NCBI RefSeq assembly: GCF_003856975.1
Contig: NZ_CP033107.1
Location: 2,046,001 to 2,110,000, forward strand
Length of the DNA stretch: 64,000 bases
Direction: 5' to 3'
Source of the DNA: Plantibacter sp. PA-3-X8
GTDB taxonomy: Bacteria > Actinomycetota > Actinomycetes > Actinomycetales > Microbacteriaceae
Notes under the pieces: model-generated
The model's input: the letters and a program-made list of their open reading frames with translations, nothing else
Told to the model about the DNA's origin: nothing
The model's database searches: none
Shown here: piece after piece, positions 55,936-63,684 of the stretch
Layout of the letters: each line of letters begins with the position of its first letter
How positions within the stretch are numbered: position 1 is the stretch's first letter
Position numbers and translations under genes: made by a program

Positions 55936-56802
55936 ATGGAGCAGTCGACCGACGGCACCCGCTTCCCCCTGTGGCGCGCTCTAGCGCTCGGTGGCTTCGC
56001 CGCCGCTGCGTTCACGGCGGTGGCCCTCTTCGGGTCCCCGTCCTCCGCGCATGCCGACGACGGCGCCACCGATCCGTCGCTCCTGGGCGCCGTGACCGAG
56101 GTCGTCGGCTCGCTCGAACAGCCCGTCAATGCTGTCGCCGACGTCGTCGACGTCGTCGACACCACCGTGCTCGAACCGGTGGTCGACGTCGTCGACGAGA
56201 CCGTCGCGGCGGTACCGGTGGTGAACGACGTGGTCGAGGAGACCGTCGGCGCGGCACCGGTCGCCGCGATCGTCGATCCGGTCGTGCAAACGGTCGACCA
56301 GACGTTGACCGGCGTCGCCGATGTCGTCACCGCGGTCCCGGTCCCCAGTACGCCGATCATCGATCCGGTCGTCCCAGCGCTTCCGCAGGGCCCGGCAGAG
56401 GACGTGTCGGCCACTGACTCGACCGCCGTTGGCGTGATCCTCCCGACGACGGTCCTCGGACCGCCGACCGGCCAGCAGGGTGACTCGACGATCGTGTCGG
56501 GCGGCCAGGATCGCGAAGACACGTCGTCCACCGCGGCCGAGCCCGCCGCCGTCGTCGGATCGTCCAGCCTCCCCGCCACCCCTGCGAACCTTCCGCTGCT
56601 GCCGGACGCCGACGGCCGCTGGGCCGTCACGCCGAGCGGCTCCGGTTCCTCCGGCTCCGGTGGGGCCGTCGGTGGCGCCGCGGCGGCCGAACAGGCGATC
56701 TCCGTCATCCTCCCTGCGCCCGGCGACGACCGTCGCGGACCCGCGCGAGACGAAGACCTCCCGGCTTCACCCACGTTCCCCTCCGATACCTCTCCTGACT
56801 GA
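55936..56802 (+). CDS. Secreted Val/Asp-rich repeat protein, function unknown
   Basis: 288 residues from ATG 55936. A signal peptide (~1-40) ends in SSAHA-DD. Residues ~48-150 are built of short Val-rich, Asp/Glu-punctuated repeats such as VVDVVDTTVLEPVVDVVDET; the rest is Pro/Ser/Gly-rich and disordered. There is no cysteine and no anchor motif. The hydrophobic repeats and the neighbouring chaplin-like gene suggest a cell-surface or assembled extracellular role. I do not recognise a family. Confidence 0.75.
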   Translation: MEQSTDGTRFPLWRALALGGFAAAAFTAVALFGSPSSAHADDGATDPSLLGAVTEVVGSLEQPVNAVADVVDVVDTTVLEPVVDVVDETVAAVPVVNDVVEETVGAAPVAAIVDPVVQTVDQTLTGVADVVTAVPVPSTPIIDPVVPALPQGPAEDVSATDSTAVGVILPTTVLGPPTGQQGDSTIVSGGQDREDTSSTAAEPAAVVGSSSLPATPANLPLLPDADGRWAVTPSGSGSSGSGGAVGGAAAAEQAISVILPAPGDDRRGPARDEDLPASPTFPSDTSPD

Positions 56803-56912
56803 CCCCGGACCACTCTGCCGTTCGCGGCGGAGACCCGCCCCCTGGGCGGTTCAACGGTCCGAAGCCTCCCGATCACGGGAGCACATCAGTCACTCTGCAA
56901 GGAGCAGGAATC

Positions 56913-58322
56913 ATGAATTCGTATGTCAAGAAAGGCCTCTACTGCGGCCTGTTCGTCGCGGGACTCACGTTCCTCGGCGCTACGGCGGCCAACGCCGACA
57001 CGTCTGGGGACGACAGCATCCTCGGCGGAACCCTCGTCGACGTGGTCCTCGAGGCCCCCGTCGAGATCGTCGACACCGCGGTGAGCGTCGTCGGCGATTC
57101 AACGGCGACGTCCGCACCGGAGGCGGTACCGGCGCCTGAGCCGGCACCCGCACCGGAGCCGGCACCAGCACCCGCACCCGCACCGGAGCCAGCACCGGAG
57201 CCGGCACCTGCGCCGGAGCCCGCACCGGTACCCGAGCCCGCGCCGGCCGCCACCACCAGTGGTGACGACAGTGTCGCGGGTGGGAACCAGATCCAGTTGC
57301 CCGTCTCCATCCCGGTGACGGTCGAGGACAACGCGATCTCGATCATCGGCGATGCCGAGCAGTCGGGTTCGACGTCCGGACCGGTGGCGGGGGAGTCCGC
57401 CTCGCCGGTCACCGACGAGGCGACGACGTCCGGTGACGACAGTGTCGCCGGTGGCAACCAGGTGTCACCGGTCGTGACCGTTCCGGTCACGGTCGGTGGG
57501 AATGCCATCTCGCTGTTCGGTGATTCGAGCAGCGAGCAGGCGGGTGCGCCTGCCACGTCGGGTGGTGCGGCTGTCCCGGTGGAGCCGTCGACGACGACCG
57601 GTGACGACAGTGTCGCCGGTGGCAACCAGGTGTCGCCGGTGGTGACTGTTCCGGTCACGGTCGGAGGGAACGCCATCTCGCTGTTCGGTGATTCGAGCAG
57701 TGAGCAGGCGGGTGCACCTGCCACGTCGGGTGGTGCGGCTGTTCCGGCGGCGCCGTCGACCACGACCGGTGACGACAGTGTCGCCGGTGGCAACCAGGTC
57801 CTCGGCGACGTCGGGCTCCCGATCTCGGTGGTGGGCAACGCCGTCAGCGTGATCGGCGACTCCGAGTCGACGGGCACCTCGGCCTCCGCTCCGGCATCGT
57901 CCGGCGGCGCCACGTCGACCACGGATGGTGACGACAGCCTCGGCGGTGGGAACCAGATCGACCTCGGCCTGGAGCTGCCGGTCACGATCGGCGGCAACGC
58001 GATCTCCGTGATCGGGGACAGCGAGACCGGTGGTCCCGGGACGACCGATCCCACCACCCCGGTCGACCCGACCGACCCGACGGACCCCACCACCCCGGTG
58101 ACCCCCGTCGTGCCGACGGTCCCCGCCACGGTGATCACCACCGCGACGGCGGCGTCCTCGACCGGCTCGAACACGACGGCCTCGGCCGCGCGTTCAGCTG
58201 AGCCGACGCTCGCCGACACCGGCAGCGCCGCGGGTCAGCTCCTGCCGCTCGCCGGTCTCGCCACGGTCCTCGGCCTCCTGCTCCTGGCAGGCGGCGCGAT
58301 CACCCGTCGTCGGATGAGCTAG
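56913..58322 (+). CDS. LAxTG-anchored surface protein with six chaplin-like repeats
   Basis: 469 residues from ATG 56913, with AAGGAGC upstream. A signal peptide (~1-29, TAANA-DTS) is followed by six repeats of about 40 residues starting SGDDSVAGGNQ and continuing VPVTVGGNAISLFGD; the form GNxVxxPVxVPVxVxGNxxxxxG recalls Streptomyces chaplins but lacks the paired cysteines. A PAPEPAP spacer separates repeats 1 and 2. The end has LADTG, a hydrophobic span and RRRMS, a class-E-type sortase signal. It is probably wall-bound and may form an amyloid-like or hydrophobic coat. Repeats 3 and 4 are a recent 168-bp duplication. Confidence 0.85.
   Translation: MNSYVKKGLYCGLFVAGLTFLGATAANADTSGDDSILGGTLVDVVLEAPVEIVDTAVSVVGDSTATSAPEAVPAPEPAPAPEPAPAPAPAPEPAPEPAPAPEPAPVPEPAPAATTSGDDSVAGGNQIQLPVSIPVTVEDNAISIIGDAEQSGSTSGPVAGESASPVTDEATTSGDDSVAGGNQVSPVVTVPVTVGGNAISLFGDSSSEQAGAPATSGGAAVPVEPSTTTGDDSVAGGNQVSPVVTVPVTVGGNAISLFGDSSSEQAGAPATSGGAAVPAAPSTTTGDDSVAGGNQVLGDVGLPISVVGNAVSVIGDSESTGTSASAPASSGGATSTTDGDDSLGGGNQIDLGLELPVTIGGNAISVIGDSETGGPGTTDPTTPVDPTDPTDPTTPVTPVVPTVPATVITTATAASSTGSNTTASAARSAEPTLADTGSAAGQLLPLAGLATVLGLLLLAGGAITRRRMS
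57432..57767 (+). repeat. Tandem 168-bp repeats inside the surface-protein gene
   Basis: Two nearly identical 168-bp units (57432-57599 and 57600-57767, 56 codons each) start at GGTGACGACAGTGTCGCCGG; a third start with the same word is at 57768 but then diverges. Most differences between the two are third-position changes. Confidence 0.92.
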
Positions 58323-58334
58323 TCCCACGAACAG

Positions 58335-58374
58335 ACGAGCGGTGCCGACCCGGTCTCGGGTCGACACCGCTCGT
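58335..58374. terminator. Bidirectional terminator
   Basis: An 18-bp stem with one mismatch (58335-58352 with 58357-58374, loop GTCT) lies between the convergent surface-protein gene and phoU. Confidence 0.82.
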
Positions 58375-58396
58375 CGGGGTGTCCGGGATCAGCTGG

Positions 58397-59065
58397 TCAG
58401 TGGTGCACCGGCGTGGTCGCCTCGGGGATCCAGTCGCCCGTCGCGAGGTACTGGACCTTCTTGGCGATGGAGACGGCGTGGTCGGCGAAGCGCTCGTGGT
58501 ACCGCGAGGCCAGGGTGGCGTCGACGGTCGCGACGGGCTCACCCTTCCAGGTGTCGCCGAGGACCTTCTCGAAGACGCTGGCGTGCAGCTCGTCGACGTC
58601 GTCGTCGTCGTTGCGGATCTCGTCGGCGATGCGCGGGTCCTGGGTGCGCAGCAGCTCCGTCAGCTTGCGAGCGATCGAGACGTCGAGTCGCCCCATCTCG
58701 GCGAAGGTGGTCCGCAGGCCCTTGGGCACGGCCTTGTCGGGGAAGCGGTACCGCGACAGCTGGGCGATGTGCTCGGCCATGTCACCCATCCGCTCGAGCG
58801 ACGCGCTGATGCGCAGCGCGCTCACGACGATGCGGAGGTCGCGCGCGACCGGCTGCTGGCGGGCGAGGATGTCGATGGCGAGCTCGTCGAGTTCGATCGC
58901 GAGCTGGTCGATGCGGTTGTCGTTGGCGATGACCTCTTCAGCGACCGCGACGTCCGAGTTGCCGAAGGACTGCGTCGCCTTCTCGATGGAGATCGTGACG
59001 AGTTCGGCGATCTCGACCAGGCGATCCTGGACCTCTCGCAGTGACTGCTGGAATACCTCGCGCAT
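58397..59065 (-). CDS. phoU: Phosphate transport regulator PhoU
   Basis: 222 residues from ATG 59065. Two three-helix PhoU repeats carry the metal-site motifs ANDNRIDQLAIELDELAIDI and ERMGDMAEHIAQLS, then DDDDVDELH and RYHERFADHAVSIAK. PhoU links the Pst transporter to the SenX3/RegX3 system and holds it inactive when phosphate is ample. It is divergent from senX3, with a PHO-box-like repeat between. Confidence 0.97.
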   Translation of the reverse strand: MREVFQQSLREVQDRLVEIAELVTISIEKATQSFGNSDVAVAEEVIANDNRIDQLAIELDELAIDILARQQPVARDLRIVVSALRISASLERMGDMAEHIAQLSRYRFPDKAVPKGLRTTFAEMGRLDVSIARKLTELLRTQDPRIADEIRNDDDDVDELHASVFEKVLGDTWKGEPVATVDATLASRYHERFADHAVSIAKKVQYLATGDWIPEATTPVHH

Positions 59066-59135
59066 GGCTCTGGGTGCCGTCCTTCCGTGACCTGGCGGTG
59101 GGCAGGCAGATGCCCGCTCCGCCGATGATGCCGAA

Positions 59136-59168
59136 CCAAGGTTAACAGTTGGGGCACCAAGCGTGAAC
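59136..59168 (-). promoter_or_regulatory. PHO-box-like triple repeat between phoU and senX3
   Basis: On the minus strand three 11-bp units follow each other: GTTCACGCTTG, GTGCCCCAACT, GTTAACCTTGG. They lie 71-103 bases upstream of phoU and 64-96 upstream of senX3, so one RegX3 site could serve both directions. Confidence 0.7.
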
Positions 59169-59231
59169 AGTCGTCGAAGTGGCGGGGTATTCGCGAGTTC
59201 GGCGTTCGGCGGACTGAGTAACGTAGTACCC

Positions 59232-60398
59232 ATGGACACCATGTGGTTGGTGCTGATCGCCCTGGCACTCGGCCTCATCGTCGGGGGCGGTTTCGTCGCC
59301 CTCATCACCCTCGCCCTCAGACGGGGCGAGCGCGCCGCGACGGTCGTCAACCCGGTCGTGCCCGACGGGGTCGACCAGGTGCTCGAGGCCCTCGACAGCG
59401 CGGGCATCGTCGTCGATCCGTCCAACAACGTGCTGAAGGCCTCTCCTGGGGCCTTTGCGCTCGGGCTGGTGCGCGACCGCGTGCTCGACAACCAGGAGTT
59501 CATCGACCTCGCGCTCGAGGTCCGCCGCACCGGCGAGGCCGTCACGAGCGACCTGGAACTCGCGCTCGGGCGCTTCGGTGAGGCAACCCGGCACCTGCGC
59601 GTGCGGGCGGCGCCGCTCGGGTCGCGGTTCATCCTGCTGCTCGCCGAGGACCACACGGAGGCGCGTCGACTCGACGAGGTCCGCCGGGACTTCATCGCGA
59701 ACATCAGCCACGAGTTGAAGACGCCGATCGGCGCCATCGGGCTCCTCTCGGAAGCACTCGACACGGCGGCGGACGACCCGGAACGGGTGAAGCGGTTCGC
59801 CAGCCGGCTCTCGACCGAGTCGCAGCGACTCACCCGGATGACGGCGGAGATCATCGACCTCTCGCGGTTGCAGGCGGCCGACGCCCTCCATCAGCCGGAA
59901 CTCGTCCGCCTCGATCGGGTCATCGCCGCGGCGGTGGACCAGAACCGCGTGCCGGCCGAGGCGACCGGGGTGGGGCTCTCCCTCAAAGGCGGCAAGAACC
60001 TCGAGGTGTACGGTGACGAGGCCATGCTCGTCGTCGCCGTGCACAACCTCATCTCGAACGCCATCCACTACTCGCCCACCGGCGCACACGTGGGTGTCGG
60101 CGTCCGGGCGGTCGACGACGTCGTCGAGATCGCCGTCACCGATCAGGGCGTCGGGATCGCCGAAGAGGACCGCGATCGGGTCTTCGAACGGTTCTTCCGC
60201 GTCGACCAGGCGCGGTCCCGCCACACGGGCGGCACCGGCCTCGGCCTCAGCATCGTCAAGCACACCGTCCAGAACCACGGCGGCGAAGTGAAGGTCTGGT
60301 CGCAGCTGGGCCGTGGCTCGACGTTCACCATCCGCCTTCCCAGAGCAACGACCCCGCCGGAGGACCTCTCCACCGGCACGGCAAGGAGTACCCCGTGA
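59232..60398 (+). CDS. senX3: Sensor histidine kinase SenX3
   Basis: 388 residues from ATG 59232. Two N-terminal spans or one hairpin (~5-30), a PAS-like domain (~45-140), the phosphoacceptor His160 in FIANISHELKTP, and a catalytic domain with HNLISNAIHYSP (N box), VTDQGVGIAEEDRDRVF (G1) and GGTGLGLSIVKHTV (G2). It phosphorylates RegX3 under phosphate limitation. The stop overlaps regX3 (GTGA). Confidence 0.96.
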   Translation: MDTMWLVLIALALGLIVGGGFVALITLALRRGERAATVVNPVVPDGVDQVLEALDSAGIVVDPSNNVLKASPGAFALGLVRDRVLDNQEFIDLALEVRRTGEAVTSDLELALGRFGEATRHLRVRAAPLGSRFILLLAEDHTEARRLDEVRRDFIANISHELKTPIGAIGLLSEALDTAADDPERVKRFASRLSTESQRLTRMTAEIIDLSRLQAADALHQPELVRLDRVIAAAVDQNRVPAEATGVGLSLKGGKNLEVYGDEAMLVVAVHNLISNAIHYSPTGAHVGVGVRAVDDVVEIAVTDQGVGIAEEDRDRVFERFFRVDQARSRHTGGTGLGLSIVKHTVQNHGGEVKVWSQLGRGSTFTIRLPRATTPPEDLSTGTARSTP

Positions 60399-61078
60399 CC
60401 CGCATCCTGCTCGTCGAAGACGAAGCGTCCCTGAGCGAACCATTGAGTTACCTGCTCGAACGGGAGGGGTACGAGGTCGAGGTGGCGGAGGACGGCCCCT
60501 CGGCGGTCCAGGCCTTCACGGCTCGCGGCGCGGACCTCGTGTTGCTCGACCTCATGCTCCCCGGCATCCCCGGGACGGAGGTCTGCCGTCAGATCCGCGC
60601 GGTCTCGAGCACGCCGATCATCATGCTGACCGCGAAGGACTCCGAGGTCGACATCGTCGTCGGGCTCGAGCTGGGCGCCGACGACTACGTCACGAAGCCC
60701 TACTCGACCCGCGAGCTGCTCGCGCGGATCAGGGCGGTGCTGAGACGCCGTGTCGAGGCGGACCAGGCGCAGGAGGAGGTGCTGCTCGAGGCAGGCACGG
60801 TCCGGATGGACACCGAACGTCATGTCGTCGAGGTCAACGGGGCGCCGATCCCGATGCCGCTCAAGGAGTACGAGCTGCTCGAGCTGCTCCTGCGGAACGC
60901 CGGACGGGTCCTCACCCGTGGTCAGCTCATCGACCGGGTGTGGGGGAGCGACTACTACGGCGACACCAAGACGCTCGACGTCCACATCAAGCGCATCCGT
61001 TCCCGGATCGAGGCGAACCCCTCCGAACCCGTGATGCTCGTCACCGTGCGTGGGCTCGGCTACCGCTTCGAGGCCTGA
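60395..61078 (+). CDS. regX3: Phosphate response regulator RegX3
   Basis: 227 residues from GTG 60395 overlapping senX3. The receiver domain has the acidic pair in LLVEDEASL, phospho-acceptor Asp52 in VLLDLMLPG, and Lys in YVTKPYSTREL. The OmpR-type winged helix (~130-225) has LKEYELLELLLRNAGRVLTR and TKTLDVHIKRIRSRIE. It is the likely binder of the PHO-box-like repeats at pstS, ppk1 and phoU/senX3. Confidence 0.96.
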   Translation: MTRILLVEDEASLSEPLSYLLEREGYEVEVAEDGPSAVQAFTARGADLVLLDLMLPGIPGTEVCRQIRAVSSTPIIMLTAKDSEVDIVVGLELGADDYVTKPYSTRELLARIRAVLRRRVEADQAQEEVLLEAGTVRMDTERHVVEVNGAPIPMPLKEYELLELLLRNAGRVLTRGQLIDRVWGSDYYGDTKTLDVHIKRIRSRIEANPSEPVMLVTVRGLGYRFEA

Positions 61079-61095
61079 CGCAGGTCCAGGACGGA

Positions 61096-61133
61096 CGAAC
61101 GCCCCGCAACTCTGAAGAGGTGCGGGGCGTTCG
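61096..61133. terminator. Bidirectional terminator
   Basis: A perfect 13-bp stem (61096-61108 with 61121-61133) with a 12-base loop lies between the convergent regX3 and lipoprotein genes. Confidence 0.82.
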
Positions 61134-61154
61134 GTCGTGTTGGGCGACGGAGCG

Positions 61155-61688
61155 TTATTCGGTCGGCTCCGTGGTGGGCGTCGCGAGCGGCGTCGGCGTC
61201 TCGGTGGGCTCATCCGTCGGCAGCGGCGTCGGGACGAGCGTGGAGTACTCGAGCAGCTGGCCGGTGAGGACCGGCACGCTCGCCGTGGCGCCCGTCTCGT
61301 CGCCGTACTGGAAGAAGACGTCCAGGACGGCTCCGGGCTGCGTGCCGAGGGACTCGATGCGCAGCGGGTCGTTGGCTCCCGAGCCGTCGAACGTCGTCAG
61401 GCCGGGCTCCGCGAGGACCTGGAACTGCTCGTCCTTGCCCTCGATCTCGATCAGCACCGTGTGGGCGCGGTCGTCGCGGTTCGCGACGCTGAAGACGAGG
61501 TTGCCGGTCTCGCCGTCGTCGGAGACGACGATGGCGTTGCGGACGGCCACGGAGCCGACGGTGACACCGACGCCGTCCGAGGCGTCGTAGTGCTTCAGGG
61601 TCGCCTGCGGCGCGATGAGGTTGCAACCGCTCATGCCGAGTGCGACAGCACCCGCGACGACGATGGAAGCGATGAGACGCGCCTTCAC
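61155..61688 (-). CDS. Secreted lipoprotein of unknown function
   Basis: 177 residues from GTG 61688, five bases after GGAGG. The lipobox GMSGC gives Cys22. The mature part is a single beta-rich domain (~35-150, TLKHYDASDGVGVTVGSVAV, LEYSTL) and ends in a Thr/Pro-rich tail. A lipoprotein of this kind near carD is common in actinobacteria, but I know no function. It may be a copper-chaperone-like (PCu_A) fold judging by the strand pattern; this is weak. Confidence 0.8.
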   Translation of the reverse strand: MKARLIASIVVAGAVALGMSGCNLIAPQATLKHYDASDGVGVTVGSVAVRNAIVVSDDGETGNLVFSVANRDDRAHTVLIEIEGKDEQFQVLAEPGLTTFDGSGANDPLRIESLGTQPGAVLDVFFQYGDETGATASVPVLTGQLLEYSTLVPTPLPTDEPTETPTPLATPTTEPTE

Positions 61689-61867
61689 AGAACCCTCCAA
61701 GATGTGGTGGCCCCGGGCGCAGACGAGTGACAGGTGTCCCGGGATCCGGATTCGAGTCTAGCCCACGGCTGCGAAGGGGTGTGGCCGGGTCGTCGACCCG
61801 TGATCGGCCGGTGCGCCACCCGGTCCGCGGGGCACCCGGTACCCGGCTCTGATCAGGGGTCCCGTGG

Positions 61868-61873
61868 TATTCT
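61868..61873 (+). promoter_or_regulatory. Candidate carD -10 box
   Basis: TATTCT lies 27 bases before the carD ATG and would give a short leader of about 20 bases. The -35 region is not clear, as is usual in these genomes. Confidence 0.45.
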
Positions 61874-61899
61874 GGGAGACGCTGAAGGGACCGAGACCC

Positions 61900-62382
61900 A
61901 TGATCTTCGAAGTTGGCGAGACCGTCGTCTACCCGCACCATGGCGCCGCGACCATCACCGAGGTGAAGACCCGGATCATCAAGGGCGAGGAGAAGCTCTA
62001 CCTCAAGCTCCGCGTCACCCAGGGCGACCTCATGATCGAGGTCCCGGCCGAGAACGTCGACCTGGTCGGGGTGCGCGACGTCATCGGACGCGAGGGTGTC
62101 GACCGCGTGTTCGACGTGCTCCGTGCGCCGTTCACCGAGGAGCCGACGAACTGGTCCCGGCGCTACAAGGCGAACCTCGAGAAGCTGGCCTCGGGCGATG
62201 TCATCAAGGTCTCCGAGGTGGTCCGCGACCTGTGGCGTCGCGACCAGGACCGAGGCCTCTCAGCGGGAGAGAAGCGGATGCTCGCGAAGGCCCGCCAGAT
62301 CCTGGTCTCCGAACTGGCGTTGGCGGAGCAGACCGACGAGGAGCAGGCGTCGTCCGTCCTCGACGAGGTCCTCGCCTCCTGA
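61900..62382 (+). CDS. carD: CarD-family RNA polymerase-binding regulator
   Basis: 160 residues from ATG 61900. The N-terminal RNAP-interaction domain ([20 protein letters not shown]) and the helical DNA-binding C-terminus ([34 protein letters not shown]) match CarD. It stabilises open promoter complexes, notably at rRNA promoters. The order carD-ispD/F downstream is conserved in actinobacteria. Confidence 0.97.
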   Translation: MIFEVGETVVYPHHGAATITEVKTRIIKGEEKLYLKLRVTQGDLMIEVPAENVDLVGVRDVIGREGVDRVFDVLRAPFTEEPTNWSRRYKANLEKLASGDVIKVSEVVRDLWRRDQDRGLSAGEKRMLAKARQILVSELALAEQTDEEQASSVLDEVLAS

Positions 62383-62428
62383 GCCGACCGTCCGTTCGGG
62401 CGGGGCGCCCGAGAAGTAGGCTCGTGGC

Positions 62429-63673
62429 ATGATTGCGATCGACGAACCGGGTGCCGTTGCCGACCCATCCCTGGACGGCCCGGCTGTCGGCGTGATCGTC
62501 GTGGCGGCGGGCAGTGGGACGCGCCTCGGTGCCGGCATCCCGAAGGCGTTCGTGTCGCTCGCCGGCAGCACCGTACTCGAACACGCGCTCGCCCCGGTCT
62601 TCCGCCTGCGGGACGCGGTCCAGGTCGTCGTCGTGGTCCCAGCGGATCGCGTCGGTGAGGCGGAGACGATCGGTCGTCGCGCGGCGGGGAAGGCGGCCGA
62701 CCACCTCCGCGTCGTCGTCGGAGGCGACACGAGACAGTCCTCCGTCCTCGCCGGACTCGCCGCCCTGTGGCCGGGAGTCCGCACGGTGCTCGTCCACGAC
62801 GCCGCACGAGCACTCACCCCGACCGAACAGTTCGAACGGGTGATCGACGCCGCCGCGCGAACGGGGTGGGGGGTCGTGCCGGGGCTCCCGGTGACCGACA
62901 CGATCAAGCGCGTCGACGCGAGCGACCTCGTCGAGCAGAACGTTGATCGGGCCGCCCTCAGAGCCGTCCAGACACCGCAGGCGTTCCCGTGTGATGCCCT
63001 CATCGCGGCCTTCCGCGTCGCCGAGGACCGCCTCCCGGCGGCCACCGACGATGCTGCGCTCTACGCGGACGCCGGACATCCCGTCCTCACGGTCGCGGGA
63101 TCGGAGGCGGCGTTCAAGATCACGACCCCGTGGGACGCCCAGCGTGCTGAGCGACTCCTGGCGGACCGAGGCCGAGAGCGCGAGGTGGGCGCACGGCCGA
63201 CCTCCTCGATCAGGACAGGCATCGGCGTCGACGTCCACGCCTTCGCCGACGACGGCGAGCTGAGCCTCGCGGGCCTCAGCTGGCCGGGGGAACGGCCGCT
63301 GGCCGGACACAGCGACGGGGATGCGGTCGCCCATGCCATCGTCGACGCCCTGCTGTCCGCTGCCGGCCTCGGCGACATCGGCTCCATGTTCGGCACCGAT
63401 GACCCCCGCTTCGCCGGGGCGAGCGGCGAGGTCTTCCTGCGGGCAGCTGTCGAACGGCTGCACGCCGCGGGCTTCGTCGTCGTCAACGTCGCGGTGCAGC
63501 TCGTCGGCAACCGCCCGCGGTTCGCGCCACGTCGGACGGAGGCGGAGAGCGTGTTGAGCGCGCTCGTCCACGGGCCGGTCAGCATCGCGGCGACGACCAC
63601 GGATGCGCTCGGGTTCACCGGCCGTGGCGAGGGTGTCACAGCCATCGCCACCGCCCTCATCGAGCGCCGCTGA
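62429..63673 (+). CDS. ispDF: Bifunctional IspD/IspF isoprenoid enzyme
   Basis: 414 residues. IspD half (~15-240): VIVVAAGSGTRLGAGIPKAF (CTP site), VVGGDTRQSSVLAGL, HDAARAL, VQTPQAFP. IspF half (~257-414): GIGVDVHAF (metal Asp/His), GHSDGDAVAHAIVDALL, IGSMFGTDDPRF and DALGFTGRGEGVTAIA. It carries out the cytidylyl transfer and cyclisation steps of the MEP pathway. The join at ~240-257 is a short charged linker. It lies 46 bases after carD. Confidence 0.97.
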   Translation: MIAIDEPGAVADPSLDGPAVGVIVVAAGSGTRLGAGIPKAFVSLAGSTVLEHALAPVFRLRDAVQVVVVVPADRVGEAETIGRRAAGKAADHLRVVVGGDTRQSSVLAGLAALWPGVRTVLVHDAARALTPTEQFERVIDAAARTGWGVVPGLPVTDTIKRVDASDLVEQNVDRAALRAVQTPQAFPCDALIAAFRVAEDRLPAATDDAALYADAGHPVLTVAGSEAAFKITTPWDAQRAERLLADRGREREVGARPTSSIRTGIGVDVHAFADDGELSLAGLSWPGERPLAGHSDGDAVAHAIVDALLSAAGLGDIGSMFGTDDPRFAGASGEVFLRAAVERLHAAGFVVVNVAVQLVGNRPRFAPRRTEAESVLSALVHGPVSIAATTTDALGFTGRGEGVTAIATALIERR

Positions 63674-63684
63674 CGGGTCGACCC

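Noticed and set aside
57120..57250. Short-period repeat that might be a satellite or CRISPR
   Set aside because: It encodes the PAPEP spacer of the surface protein in frame and has no spacer structure.
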